DNA of 64,000 bases from Pseudoalteromonas arabiensis (GTDB lineage Bacteria; Pseudomonadota; Gammaproteobacteria; Enterobacterales; Alteromonadaceae), in the NCBI RefSeq assembly GCF_001550155.1, contig NZ_LRUF01000005.1, positions 186,001-250,000 of the forward strand, read 5' to 3'. Made by a program: the position numbers and the translations under genes. This document shows, piece by piece, positions 54,530 through 63,855 of this stretch. Numbering within the stretch: position 1 is the first letter of the stretch; each line of letters starts with the position of its first letter. The notes under the pieces were generated by a model, which saw nothing but the letters and a program-made list of their open reading frames with translations, made no database searches and had not been told where the DNA came from.

Positions 54530-56362
54530 CTAGTTGGCTGCGAGGTAATCGCGAATGGTATTTAAAAACGGTGCCCCATACTTGTTAAGCTTTGTAAAAC
54601 CAACACCCGATACTTTTAAGAACTCACTGTCGTTGGTTGGCATAAGCTGTGCCATTTCTGCAAGGGTTTTATCATTGAAAACCACATAAGGCGGTACATC
54701 GTCCGCATCTGCAAGTTCCTTACGTAGAGCACGCAGTCGCGCAAACAGCTTTTTATCATAATTGAATTGAGCGAGTTTATCTTGGTATACGTGTTTCGCT
54801 TGAAGGCGGGGTTCTGCCAGCTGTAGGGCATATTCACTTTTAAGCACTGCGCGTGCAGCTTCGGTTAAACGAAGCGAAGAGCCTTGCGTGATGTCTTGGC
54901 TCAATAAACCCTGATGAATAAGCTGCCTTAAAATGCTCAGCCAAAACTCCACACTGTGATCTTTACCTATACCATAGGTGCTTAGCTGGTGGTGATTATT
55001 ATCACGGATACGACTGGTGTTAGCGCCGCGCAACAGCTCAACAATATAACCAATACCAAAGCGTTGCTCAGCACGATAAACACAGGATAGTGCTTGCTGG
55101 GCAACCAGTGTACCGTCGAAGCTTTTTGGTGGATTTAGACAGATATCGCAGTTGCCACACGTTTCACGTTTGTATTCACTAAAATAATTGAGCAAGATTT
55201 GTCTGCGGCAGGTTTGTGCTTCGGCAAAGCTGGCCATAGCGTTAAAGCGCTGCTCTTCCACACGACGACGTTGCTCGTCCTCAATATCTTCAAAAAAGCG
55301 GCGTACGCGGCCGATATCAGCCGGATCAAAATACATAATCGCTTCTGCGGCAAGACCATCACGACCAGCACGGCCTGTTTCTTGGTAATAGGCTTCAATG
55401 CTTTTTGGAATATCGTAATGCACCACAAATCGCACGTTTGGTTTGTTGATGCCCATTCCAAACGCAACGGTGGCGACTACAATTTGAATATCGTCACGAG
55501 CAAAGCCTGATTGTACAAACTGGCGTTGCTCGTTACTCATACCTGCATGATAAGCTGCGGCATTAAATCCTGCGTCAGCGAGCTTTTCAGCCACATCATC
55601 GACACGTTTTCGGCTGGTACAGTAAATTATACCGCTTTGATTTTGTTGTTCTTTTAAGTAACGAAGTAGTTGCACCATCGGTTTGAACTTTTCTTCAATG
55701 GTGTAACGAATATTGGGTCTGTCAAAGCTGCCTGTGTGCACGTATGGGTGATTAAGCTGGAGCTGTTCAATAATATCGTAGCGAGTTGCTTTGTCTGCTG
55801 TGGCGGTTAATGCCATCGTGGGCACATGCATAAAGCGTTGCTTTAATTCATTGAGCCTACAGTAATGTGGCCTAAAATCGTGCCCCCAATGCGATACACA
55901 ATGGGCTTCATCAATCGCAAATAAGGCTAGCTTAAGATGGCTCAAACGCTCTAAAAAATCATGCTGTAAGACTTTTTCTGGTGCAACATATAAAAGCTTA
56001 ATTTGACCATAGTGCAATTGCTGATACACCGCTTGTTGTTCTTCAAATGGCAAGCTGTTGTTGATATAGGCAGCTTGAACACCAAGGGCACGAAGTTGCG
56101 CAACCTGATCTTGCATGAGGGAAATAAGTGGCGAAATGACCACAGTGACGCCATCAAGGATCAAAGCAGGTACTTGATAGCACAATGACTTACCACCGCC
56201 AGTAGGAAGCAGCACGAGCGAATCTTGTCCGTCTAGCGCGGCGGCTATAATAGCGTGTTGGCCATCACGAAACTCACTGTAACCAAACACTTGTTTGAGT
56301 ACGGCTTGTGGTGAGCGAATGGGTGTGTTGGTTGTTGCGGTATTGGTATTCATCGCGAGCAT
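54530..56362 (-). CDS. recQ: ATP-dependent DNA helicase RecQ
   Basis: A 610-residue 3'-5' helicase (607 if the ATG at 56353 is used). It has Walker A LLPTGGGKSLCYQ, the DEAH box (AIDEAHCVSHWG), motif VI GRAGRDG, and the zinc-binding cluster with CRRQILLNYFSE and CGNCDICLN. A winged-helix domain and a C-terminal HRDC domain (LRALRKELADADDVPPYVVF) complete the RecQ architecture. A truncated repeat copy lies just upstream of the start. Confidence 0.96.
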   Translation of the reverse strand: MLAMNTNTATTNTPIRSPQAVLKQVFGYSEFRDGQHAIIAAALDGQDSLVLLPTGGGKSLCYQVPALILDGVTVVISPLISLMQDQVAQLRALGVQAAYINNSLPFEEQQAVYQQLHYGQIKLLYVAPEKVLQHDFLERLSHLKLALFAIDEAHCVSHWGHDFRPHYCRLNELKQRFMHVPTMALTATADKATRYDIIEQLQLNHPYVHTGSFDRPNIRYTIEEKFKPMVQLLRYLKEQQNQSGIIYCTSRKRVDDVAEKLADAGFNAAAYHAGMSNEQRQFVQSGFARDDIQIVVATVAFGMGINKPNVRFVVHYDIPKSIEAYYQETGRAGRDGLAAEAIMYFDPADIGRVRRFFEDIEDEQRRRVEEQRFNAMASFAEAQTCRRQILLNYFSEYKRETCGNCDICLNPPKSFDGTLVAQQALSCVYRAEQRFGIGYIVELLRGANTSRIRDNNHHQLSTYGIGKDHSVEFWLSILRQLIHQGLLSQDITQGSSLRLTEAARAVLKSEYALQLAEPRLQAKHVYQDKLAQFNYDKKLFARLRALRKELADADDVPPYVVFNDKTLAEMAQLMPTNDSEFLKVSGVGFTKLNKYGAPFLNTIRDYLAAN

Positions 56363-56395
56363 TTTAGTGGTTTTTTATAGCGATGTCTTTAGCAA

Positions 56396-56537
56396 TATAC
56401 CCAAACGACCTCAATATGCAGAATTCAGCGTTTCACAGGAGCTTAATATCAAGGCGTTACTTTGCAACAATGGCAGTACCCTTTTAAGAAGTAACAACGA
56501 TGAGGGTAAGTGCCTGTGGAGCGCCCAAAGGGTTTAT
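56396..56537. mobile_element. 3'-truncated copy of the MITE-like repeat
   Basis: About 140 bp match the left half of the element at 45309, from TATACCC through the GCGCCCAAAGGGTTT segment, with scattered substitutions. The inverted-repeat stem (TTTCACAGGAGCTTA against TAAGTGCCTGTGGA) is retained. The right terminal repeat is absent. It lies in the 245-bp gap between the divergent recQ and rarD genes, about 35 bp from the recQ start, where it could affect expression. Confidence 0.75.
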
Positions 56538-56607
56538 TTAACCCGTTTTAGTTGCGCAGTTAGAAAGGGGGCGTAAAATAGTGTTTTTAATCAATAAAGC
56601 CTAACTT

Positions 56608-57531
56608 ATGCCTACCAATACCGAACAGCGAAAAGGGGTCATTTTCGCATGTTTAGCCTTTTTTATGTGGGGCTTAGCACCCATTTATTTTAAGCTTCTA
56701 CAAGATATTTCTGCTTTTGAAATATTGATGCACCGTGTTATTTGGTCGGTGTTATTTTTACTTCTTATTATTGCCGTTCGTCATCAGTGGCAGCGAGTTC
56801 GAGTCGCTTTAAGTCAGCCTAAGCTACTGTTTATGCTGGTGGTTACCGCTACCTTGTTGGGCTTTAATTGGGGCTTGTTTATTTGGGCTGTGAATAATAA
56901 CCACATGCTGGATGCAAGCTTAGGTTATTACATAAATCCGCTTTTAAATGTATTACTGGGGATGCTGTTTTTAGGTGAGCGTTTACGTAAGTGGCAAGGT
57001 GTTGCGGTAGGTTTAGCCTTGTGCGGGGTACTGTTACAGTTAGTGAGTTTTGGCTCTTTCCCTGTGGTTGCATTTTCATTGGCGGGCTCGTTTGCTATTT
57101 ATGGTTTATTACGTAAAAAGCTGCCTATTGAGTCATTACCAGGTTTGTTGCTCGAAGCGCTAATTTTACTGCCTGTTGCATTGATTTACTGGTGGTTAAT
57201 GGTGCCGACTACAAGTTCAGATTTCACGGCTAATAATTGGCATGTTAACTTATTGCTGATCAGTGCTGGTGTCGTGACAACCCTACCTCTTTTATGTTTT
57301 ACAGGTGCAGCTAAGCGCTTGCAATACAGTACCTTAGGTTTTTTTCAGTATATAGGCCCAAGTTTAATGTTTATGCTTGCTGTGGCGTTTTATGGTGAAG
57401 TATTTGATGCTGAGCGCGTGGTTACCTTTGCGTGTATTTGGAGTGCGTTGGCATTATTTAGTTGGGACTCTTATCGCCAAAGCCGTAAGCAGCGAAAAGC
57501 GCAGCTAGCCGCCGTAACTAAGCCAGTATAA
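56608..57531 (+). CDS. rarD: RarD-like EamA-family transporter
   Basis: A 307-residue inner-membrane protein with about ten helices and the RarD start KGVIFACLAFFMWGLAPIYFK. It matches chloramphenicol-sensitive protein RarD of the drug/metabolite transporter superfamily; the substrate is unknown. Its stop is only 3 nt from the stop of the convergent diguanylate cyclase gene. Confidence 0.92.
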   Translation: MPTNTEQRKGVIFACLAFFMWGLAPIYFKLLQDISAFEILMHRVIWSVLFLLLIIAVRHQWQRVRVALSQPKLLFMLVVTATLLGFNWGLFIWAVNNNHMLDASLGYYINPLLNVLLGMLFLGERLRKWQGVAVGLALCGVLLQLVSFGSFPVVAFSLAGSFAIYGLLRKKLPIESLPGLLLEALILLPVALIYWWLMVPTTSSDFTANNWHVNLLLISAGVVTTLPLLCFTGAAKRLQYSTLGFFQYIGPSLMFMLAVAFYGEVFDAERVVTFACIWSALALFSWDSYRQSRKQRKAQLAAVTKPV

Positions 57532-57534
57532 AGC

Positions 57535-58770
57535 TTAACTAATGAGTTTGTTACGGCCACTTTCTTTGGCTTGATAAAGTTTTAAGTCGGCCTGTTTTAT
57601 AAGCTCATCAAGGCTATAAACAGGCCCACAATGAAAGCCTATCGATAAGGTGAAGGCTACCTTATCTTTACTAAATTCAGTACTGTGCTTTTGGACAAAA
57701 AGACGAAATTTTTCTAATCGTTGGTATGCTTTTTCAGCGTCTTGATCAGCAAAGTACACCGCAAACTCTTCACCACCAAAACGACCAACAAGGTTACCTT
57801 TGAAGTAGGTTTGCATACATTGCGCTAGCCCTTTTAAAACTTCATCCCCTGCATCGTGGCCGTATTTATCGTTAATTGCTTTAAAGTGATCTACATCGAT
57901 CATTCCTAAAGAGACTTGATTGTTGGCAAGTTTAGCGGCTTTTAAGTGGCTATTCGCTTCACCAAAAAAGTAGCGGCGGTTAGGGAGTTTTGTAAGATAG
58001 TCAGTGTTTGCTTGTAAACGAATCGTTTTAATATTCTCAAGCATGTCGACGTTCTGGCTAAGCCGACAATAAAATTCTTCGCTATTAAATGGTTTACGCA
58101 GGTAGTCATCTGCACCTGATTTTAAAAAGCGCGTTGAAAGATGTAATGTATCAAGTGCTGATATACCAATAATTGCTTTTTCATCGTTTGAGTATAAACG
58201 GCGAATCTCGACACAGAGCTCATCACCGTTCATATTCGGCATTTCGTTGTCGGTAATAATAACCGAAATGGTTGGGTTCTCAGCGAGCACTTTTAATGCT
58301 TGCACACCATCTTCAGCCTCTAATACTTGGTATTTATGTCGTGTGAGCAGGCTGCAAATATAATGGCGAGTGGATGCTGAATCGTCAACTACGAGTACTT
58401 GTATTTGCTCATTACGAGGGAGGCGAGTAAGTTGCTTTTCTAGGTATTGATAAGCTTGTTTATTTTCTTTGGTGATGTAATCAATAATAGGGTGTTTTTC
58501 AACAATATTGCGTGTGGTTTCATCAAGGTTACCCGTCATTACAATGGTAGGAATGTCAGCTGCAATGGTACAAGGTACAGCTTCACCGGTTGGCGCATCA
58601 GGCAGAATAAAATCAACAACGGCGCAAAAGTAACTGTGCTGGCTAATGAGCTCTTTTGCTTCTGCTAAAGAACTGGCAATATCCGCTTCATAGCCAACTT
58701 TTTGCGCGATATGCTTTTGCACTCGCGCAATGGTTGGCGTATCTTCAATTATTAATAGTCTTCGAGTCAC
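57535..58770 (-). CDS. Double-receiver GGDEF diguanylate cyclase
   Basis: A 411-residue regulator with two receiver domains. The first has its phosphoacceptor at about Asp53 (AVVDFILPD), the second at about Asp174 (VIITDNEMPN) with Lys226 in RKPF. A GGDEF domain follows with GGEEF at 332-336. The RxxD inhibitory site normally found five residues before GGEEF is absent (FKGN instead). It should make cyclic di-GMP when phosphorylated, without product feedback. No cognate kinase is adjacent. Confidence 0.93.
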   Translation of the reverse strand: MTRRLLIIEDTPTIARVQKHIAQKVGYEADIASSLAEAKELISQHSYFCAVVDFILPDAPTGEAVPCTIAADIPTIVMTGNLDETTRNIVEKHPIIDYITKENKQAYQYLEKQLTRLPRNEQIQVLVVDDSASTRHYICSLLTRHKYQVLEAEDGVQALKVLAENPTISVIITDNEMPNMNGDELCVEIRRLYSNDEKAIIGISALDTLHLSTRFLKSGADDYLRKPFNSEEFYCRLSQNVDMLENIKTIRLQANTDYLTKLPNRRYFFGEANSHLKAAKLANNQVSLGMIDVDHFKAINDKYGHDAGDEVLKGLAQCMQTYFKGNLVGRFGGEEFAVYFADQDAEKAYQRLEKFRLFVQKHSTEFSKDKVAFTLSIGFHCGPVYSLDELIKQADLKLYQAKESGRNKLIS

Positions 58771-58848
58771 AACTTGCCTTGTAATAACTTATTGGCGAAA
58801 CAAATGTTATTACAAGTTTTAACCCTAAAAGGGTAAAAAAGCAAATCG

Positions 58849-59223
58849 TTATAGGCTGTCTGACTCAGAATAGTATTCAACACTTTGCGATGTTGGACTT
58901 GCAATTCGAGAACGACCAAATAAAGTGTGAAACTTAGTTTTGCAGGTTGTCTGTTTAAGGTATTTTATCCAAGCGCGTTCAATCGGGTTGGTGGCTTCTA
59001 AATTACCTGTCACAACTTGCACAAATTGAGTTTGAAATTCATTTTGTGGTTCTAGGGTTTTGTTGTATAAACCCTTTAATATAATACCATGCTGTTCGAG
59101 AATGTCGGCTTCTAGCAAAGTGAAGTGACCACTACGACCAAAACCGCGTGGGAAATTTTGATCATCATAAAATTGACGTTGGCTTGCAAATGCCTGACGA
59201 AGTGATGAAATGTCAATGCTCAT
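58849..59223 (-). CDS. maoP: MaoP (YifE/DUF413) macrodomain Ori protein
   Basis: A 124-residue protein with FYDDQNFPRGFGRSGHFTLL, then LEQHG and AWIKYLKQTTCKTKFHTLFG. This pattern matches E. coli MaoP (YifE), which with the maoS site organises the Ori macrodomain. Divergent placement from the hdfR-like gene copies the E. coli gene order and supports both calls. Confidence 0.9.
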   Translation of the reverse strand: MSIDISSLRQAFASQRQFYDDQNFPRGFGRSGHFTLLEADILEQHGIILKGLYNKTLEPQNEFQTQFVQVVTGNLEATNPIERAWIKYLKQTTCKTKFHTLFGRSRIASPTSQSVEYYSESDSL

Positions 59224-59313
59224 GGCTTTATCCTCATGCCCTAATTTCTTGCAGGAGTATGGATCAAGTTGTCGATTTTATTAAACAAGTTATTTTTATC
59301 GTAAGGGTAAAAA

Positions 59314-60171
59314 ATGGATATCGATTTATTGAAGACTTTTGTTGAAGTGGTGCGCACGCGCCATTTCGGTAAAGCAGCTGAGAATTTGTATATTACGCAG
59401 TCTGCGGTGAGTTTTCGGATCCGACAATTAGAGCAAGGTTTAGGTGTTAATTTATTTATTCGTCAGCGCAATAATATTCAGTTAACAGCGCCAGGCGAGC
59501 GGTTACTGCCTCATGCACAAATGATCATAACGGGCATGCAAAGGGCAAAAGTCGATGTCGCACTGGCAGATAATATGCACAAGCAGATTAGCCTAGCAGG
59601 CACCCCAAATGTTTGGGATGCATTTTTGCAGTTCGGCATTACTAATATAGTCTCTGCGATGCCTGGCGTGTCACTTGTGGCTGAAGTTAAGGCTCAGCAA
59701 GAAAGCACTCGTTTATTACTAGAGCGTACATTAGATCTTGCTGTGCTGTTCGATCCTCCGAAGGTGGATGAACTTGTTGTTAAGCGAATATGTGAACTAC
59801 CAATCATTCCTGTTAGTGCTTTTGAAGCTGCAAATAGTGAAAATTTTTTCGATAATCAGTATGTGTATGTTGATTGGGGAACGTCCTTTTCGTTGTGGCA
59901 TGCACGTGAGTTTAATGGCCACGCACCTCCGTATTTTAGAACCAGTACAGGCCGTATAGCACTCGATTTAATTTTAAAGTGCGGCGGCAGTGCATTTATT
60001 CCTCAGCTACTTGTTGAGGAGCAATTAAAAGCAGGTGAGCTTTATCATGTTGAAGATGTGGCCCACACGTCCCGTGATGTGTTTGTTGCATATCATAGAG
60101 ACAATGAACAAACCCCACTACTGGAAAAATTGGTCAACCTCTTGATGGAGCTAAAAATAAGTTATAAGTAG
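59314..60171 (+). CDS. hdfR: LysR-type regulator HdfR
   Basis: A 285-residue LysR regulator. The N-terminal helix-turn-helix reads LLKTFVEVVRTRHFGKAAENLYITQSAVSFRIRQLE, the HdfR form, followed by a periplasmic-binding-like effector domain. In E. coli HdfR represses flhDC, and it is divergent from maoP as here. The effector is unknown. Confidence 0.9.
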   Translation: MDIDLLKTFVEVVRTRHFGKAAENLYITQSAVSFRIRQLEQGLGVNLFIRQRNNIQLTAPGERLLPHAQMIITGMQRAKVDVALADNMHKQISLAGTPNVWDAFLQFGITNIVSAMPGVSLVAEVKAQQESTRLLLERTLDLAVLFDPPKVDELVVKRICELPIIPVSAFEAANSENFFDNQYVYVDWGTSFSLWHAREFNGHAPPYFRTSTGRIALDLILKCGGSAFIPQLLVEEQLKAGELYHVEDVAHTSRDVFVAYHRDNEQTPLLEKLVNLLMELKISYK

Positions 60172-60196
60172 TTCCTGTTGAATATAAAAGTGTTCT

Positions 60197-60228
60197 TATA
60201 GCCAGCTACTACTTGGTAACTGGCTATA
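60197..60228. terminator. Hairpin between convergent hdfR and ABC permease genes
   Basis: A 9-bp stem (TATAGCCAG / CTGGCTATA) with a 14-nt loop. No T-run on either strand, so termination is uncertain. Confidence 0.35.
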
Positions 60229-60260
60229 CAAATCCCTTCGTCATCTAAAAAATAGATAAT

Positions 60261-61730
60261 TCATACTACTAACACCTCTTTGTTATTCGCACTGTCTAGT
60301 TTGTTAACGCGACGTTTTGCTATAAGGAGAAGGCCAACGGCTAGTAGCAGCAACCAGATTAATGGCGCGTAGCTGTACACCGGTGTAGCAAGTTCGCTGC
60401 TAAATTGAGGAATATCCGCAAGATTCGTGAGCGTTGGCTTTGTGCTACAACCATCACATGGTGCAAAGTCTCCTCTTTGATTAGCTTTGGCAATCTCGTT
60501 GGCAAAGAAACGTTGTAGTGCTTGATGATGAGCTTCAACTTCGCTCATAAAAGCGTGATGACGCGTTAAACCGTTTCCAGCTAAATCAACCAATAGAGTT
60601 TGGACAATGAGCGCAGGTGAAAGATACTGTAGTTTTTGAGCGCTTTGTTGTTGTGCTTGCTGCGCGTTTAAAAAGCGTGCATCTTGAACTTCCATTGCGC
60701 GTTCAACAGAGTTTATTGTCGCAATTTTTTTGGTGGCATAATCACTGGCGCCACTGCCATTTTTTGCAAGCTCTGGGTGGTCTTGAAAATACTGAGCTAA
60801 GGTTTTTTCACTCGCTTTTTGAGCGTCATCGCTGGCTGCTCGAAGACTATCTATATAGTGAATACGTGAAGGCGTTGGGTCGAGTAAAGCAATGCTTGTA
60901 TTGACCAAAGCAGGAACAACAATCACCAAGGCGAGCCAACAGGTAACGAGAGTCGCAGCATTGTTTGCGGCACTTTTGGCCCGGCTATTAACCCAAGCTG
61001 TTAAAGCAATCCAAAATCCAGAATAACACAGTACAATGAGGTTATAGCTAAGTAGTTCAGTAACACCCATCTGGTCTCTTATGATAACCAAAAGCAGGCT
61101 ACTTATGAGTAGAAATGGCATTACAATCAACGCACTTCGTAGTAATAATTGGTAGGTGAGTAGATGCGTGGCACTGCCACCTTGAAGCATTAGTAGCCTT
61201 AACTGTCCGCCTTGGCGTTCACTCGCTAAGGCATTAAAACAAATGCTAATAATGAGCAATGGCAGTAAATAGATCACCACAAAGCTTAAGTCGAACTGAC
61301 CAAGTAACAGTGAAAGCGGGTGGACATAATCATATTGATGAACAATATGCTGCTTTTCTTTAATCAGCATTTTAAAATAATACGGTAATACATCCGCTTG
61401 TCCCGTTGCGATAGGAGCTGTTGCGAGCGGCGTTTTGGTAGCGTAATTTTGCATCAAGTAAAAAGCTTGTCCGCGCAGGTCGTACGGGTCTTCCCACCAT
61501 TTATGATTTTCGGTACTCGCGAGCCTTTCGGGTAATCCTGCTTTAGCATTTTGAATTGTTTGTTGCTGCATTTGTTGAGCAGCAAGTACTACGTCGCGCT
61601 GCTTATTGGCAAAATAATGGGCGTTAAAGAATGCCACGAGTGCAAGCACGCTGGTGGTAAGAAAAAGTGTGAGTACGAGTTTCTCTCGCCATAGGTTTTT
61701 AAGCTCAGTGGCTAATATTAGGCGCTTCAT
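60261..61730 (-). CDS. ABC-2-type permease, DUF3526-like (second permease)
   Basis: A 489-residue membrane protein. One N-terminal helix is followed by a large extracytoplasmic region of about 130 residues, then five or six helices, a second soluble stretch (about 290-440) and a last helix. This layout matches DUF3526 permeases of ABC exporters. It overlaps the upstream permease by 4 nt (ATGA). Both permeases and the ATPase form one operon. Substrate unknown. Confidence 0.82.
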   Translation of the reverse strand: MKRLILATELKNLWREKLVLTLFLTTSVLALVAFFNAHYFANKQRDVVLAAQQMQQQTIQNAKAGLPERLASTENHKWWEDPYDLRGQAFYLMQNYATKTPLATAPIATGQADVLPYYFKMLIKEKQHIVHQYDYVHPLSLLLGQFDLSFVVIYLLPLLIISICFNALASERQGGQLRLLMLQGGSATHLLTYQLLLRSALIVMPFLLISSLLLVIIRDQMGVTELLSYNLIVLCYSGFWIALTAWVNSRAKSAANNAATLVTCWLALVIVVPALVNTSIALLDPTPSRIHYIDSLRAASDDAQKASEKTLAQYFQDHPELAKNGSGASDYATKKIATINSVERAMEVQDARFLNAQQAQQQSAQKLQYLSPALIVQTLLVDLAGNGLTRHHAFMSEVEAHHQALQRFFANEIAKANQRGDFAPCDGCSTKPTLTNLADIPQFSSELATPVYSYAPLIWLLLLAVGLLLIAKRRVNKLDSANNKEVLVV

Positions 61731-63127
61731 CTTTGTTCCTCTAAACGTAGCTTTTTAATTGCAAATAAACTAAGTAGCACCAGTACAATCAGCCAAAAGG
61801 CAAGGCTTATAAGGCTAATAGCGTAGTGAGGCAGGTAGTGAGTAAAACGTGGATATTGGTATGAAAACTCAGGGATCTGCTGCCATAGCTCTTTTCCTGC
61901 GGTGTAATGTCCCTGGGCCTTATGACCATGATCTCTTTGATTAAAGTTAAGGACTTCTTGCATTAGACGACGATGTTGCTCTGCTGCATTTTCAAAAGAT
62001 TGCTGGTGGCTAAAATCAGTGGCTGCGGTCGCCATCGAGAGTGTTTGTACTGCGATAAAGGGGGTTAGCAATCCTGCCAACTGGTAGCTTTGTGACTGTG
62101 CCTCAAGCTGTTCTAAACGTGCTTTAAATAAGCGGTCAAAGATTTTGTCGGCGTATTGTTCACCAAATTGGAGTTGTGCTCCGGCATAATCGAAGGGCAA
62201 GTCTGCTACTTGGCTGACGCCATACTGGGCGAGTGTTTGCTGCTTAAATTTTTCAATCGCATCGAGGCGTGCATCGGTATAAACCTCACTTTCAAGTTTT
62301 GCTTGAAACGCTTGACCAGAGCCTTGTGGATGCAAGGTGGTTGCAATATTCATTGCAAGTTTTGGTAGTAATAATGTTGCGAATGCCCATATAGTAAGTA
62401 ATGTAATTAATGCGCGTCGTGCCGTAGGAAATAGGCTTGAGAGTGTCGTAGTGATTAATGCCCAAAGTAATAGGTAAATTAAATAAGAGAGTAAAAATAG
62501 AGCGTTTCTTAGCGTGTAAGGCGCCTCACTTGCAGTTTGGCTATAAAGTAAAAAAAGTGCAACGGGTAGCAAGAACAGGCATGACAGTGTGAAAAGCACA
62601 GCACATTTAGCAAAAAACAACTTTGCTGGGCTTGCACCTGCTGCAAGTAGTTGTTTTAAAGTGCCTTGCTCGCGTTCCCGTGCAAGTAATGGGTAGCCAA
62701 TTAAAATGATCAATAAGGGTAATAACACTTGCAACACAAAGGCGGGTGATAAGCTCCCAAAGCGCGACAACGGCACGTTATCTTGTGCGCTTCTAAATAA
62801 GCTATCGTTACGAATGTGCGCCTCTAACCTCAATACATTTCCTTGGTAGGCTTGTAATCCATCATCGAGCGCTGCCAGCGGCGTAGTGGGCTTAACGACA
62901 TAAATGCCGTAATGAGCGGCAGAGTGGGGGCCTTTTTCACCTTGGTTCAGCCAGCGTAATTGCTCTGATTGAGATACCTCGTTTACGGCTTGCTGATAGC
63001 TTTGATGGCTTTTAAAACCAGTCACACAGGCCAGTAATAATAACAAAACAGCAATACCACTTAGCCAGAGTGTTTGACCTTGCCGCTTAGTATCGAGCCA
63101 TTCTTTTTTAAAAGTACTTTGTAACAT
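61727..63127 (-). CDS. ABC-2-type permease, DUF3526-like (first permease)
   Basis: A 466-residue membrane protein with the same layout as the following gene: N-terminal helix, extracytoplasmic region, about six helices, then a soluble loop and last helix. The shared EREQGTLKQLLAAGASPAKL / ERQGGQLRLLMLQGGSATHL motif marks the two as paralogues. The start overlaps the ATPase stop by one base. The two permeases probably form a heterodimer. Confidence 0.82.
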   Translation of the reverse strand: MLQSTFKKEWLDTKRQGQTLWLSGIAVLLLLLACVTGFKSHQSYQQAVNEVSQSEQLRWLNQGEKGPHSAAHYGIYVVKPTTPLAALDDGLQAYQGNVLRLEAHIRNDSLFRSAQDNVPLSRFGSLSPAFVLQVLLPLLIILIGYPLLAREREQGTLKQLLAAGASPAKLFFAKCAVLFTLSCLFLLPVALFLLYSQTASEAPYTLRNALFLLSYLIYLLLWALITTTLSSLFPTARRALITLLTIWAFATLLLPKLAMNIATTLHPQGSGQAFQAKLESEVYTDARLDAIEKFKQQTLAQYGVSQVADLPFDYAGAQLQFGEQYADKIFDRLFKARLEQLEAQSQSYQLAGLLTPFIAVQTLSMATAATDFSHQQSFENAAEQHRRLMQEVLNFNQRDHGHKAQGHYTAGKELWQQIPEFSYQYPRFTHYLPHYAISLISLAFWLIVLVLLSLFAIKKLRLEEQR

Positions 63128-63846
63128 TAGGCGCCCACCTTGATATGCTTAAGGTATACAGATTCAAGTTGGACTTCTTTTAATTGTTCGAAAAGTAACG
63201 TGTCGACTAATTGCCCTTGATTAATAATTGCAACACGATGCGCATCCTCTTGAGCACGGTATAAGTCGTGGGTCGCCATTAAAATTGCGACACCTTGTTT
63301 CGCTAGCGATTGTATGAGTTGACTAAACTCATGGCTAGCTGATGGATCAAGGCCTGAAGTCGGTTCATCTAGAATCAATGCTTTAGCTTGTTTTGCAAGC
63401 GCTATAGCAATACCTACTTTTTGTCTCATTCCTTTTGAATAGGTTGCAACGGGTTTATCTACAGCATGGCTTGGTAGTTTTACTTCTGCGAGTAGGGTAC
63501 GAAATTCGTCATCGGTTTTGTCGATACTCGCCACTTTGCTGAAATAGGCGAGATTCTCAAGTCCAGTTAGACGAGGATAGAGAGCCACTTGCTCGGGAAT
63601 ATACGCTAAATGCTGCCTCGCTGTTACAACATCGAGTTGTGGGTTTACCCCTGCAATAGTGATTTCTCCTGCATCAGGTTGTAAAAAACCTAACAGGCAA
63701 TTAATGGTGGTTGTTTTTCCTGCGCCGTTAGGACCAAGCAGCGCTAAAATCTCTCCTTGATGTACGGCCAAGCTTAAACCTTGAAGGGCTTGATATTCGC
63801 CAAAGCGCTTTTGTAAGTTATTAATTTGAATAATGGGTGTGGTCAT
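63127..63846 (-). CDS. ABC transporter ATP-binding protein
   Basis: A 239-residue ATPase with Walker A GPNGAGKTTT, the Q-loop YIPEQVALYPRLTG, a degenerate signature YSKGMRQKV, Walker B ALILDEPTSGLDP and the His-loop ATHDL. It energises the two permeases downstream. The class is typical of exporters rather than importers. It follows a TonB-dependent receptor gene after 9 nt. Confidence 0.93.
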   Translation of the reverse strand: MTTPIIQINNLQKRFGEYQALQGLSLAVHQGEILALLGPNGAGKTTTINCLLGFLQPDAGEITIAGVNPQLDVVTARQHLAYIPEQVALYPRLTGLENLAYFSKVASIDKTDDEFRTLLAEVKLPSHAVDKPVATYSKGMRQKVGIAIALAKQAKALILDEPTSGLDPSASHEFSQLIQSLAKQGVAILMATHDLYRAQEDAHRVAIINQGQLVDTLLFEQLKEVQLESVYLKHIKVGA

Positions 63847-63855
63847 GATTTATCC

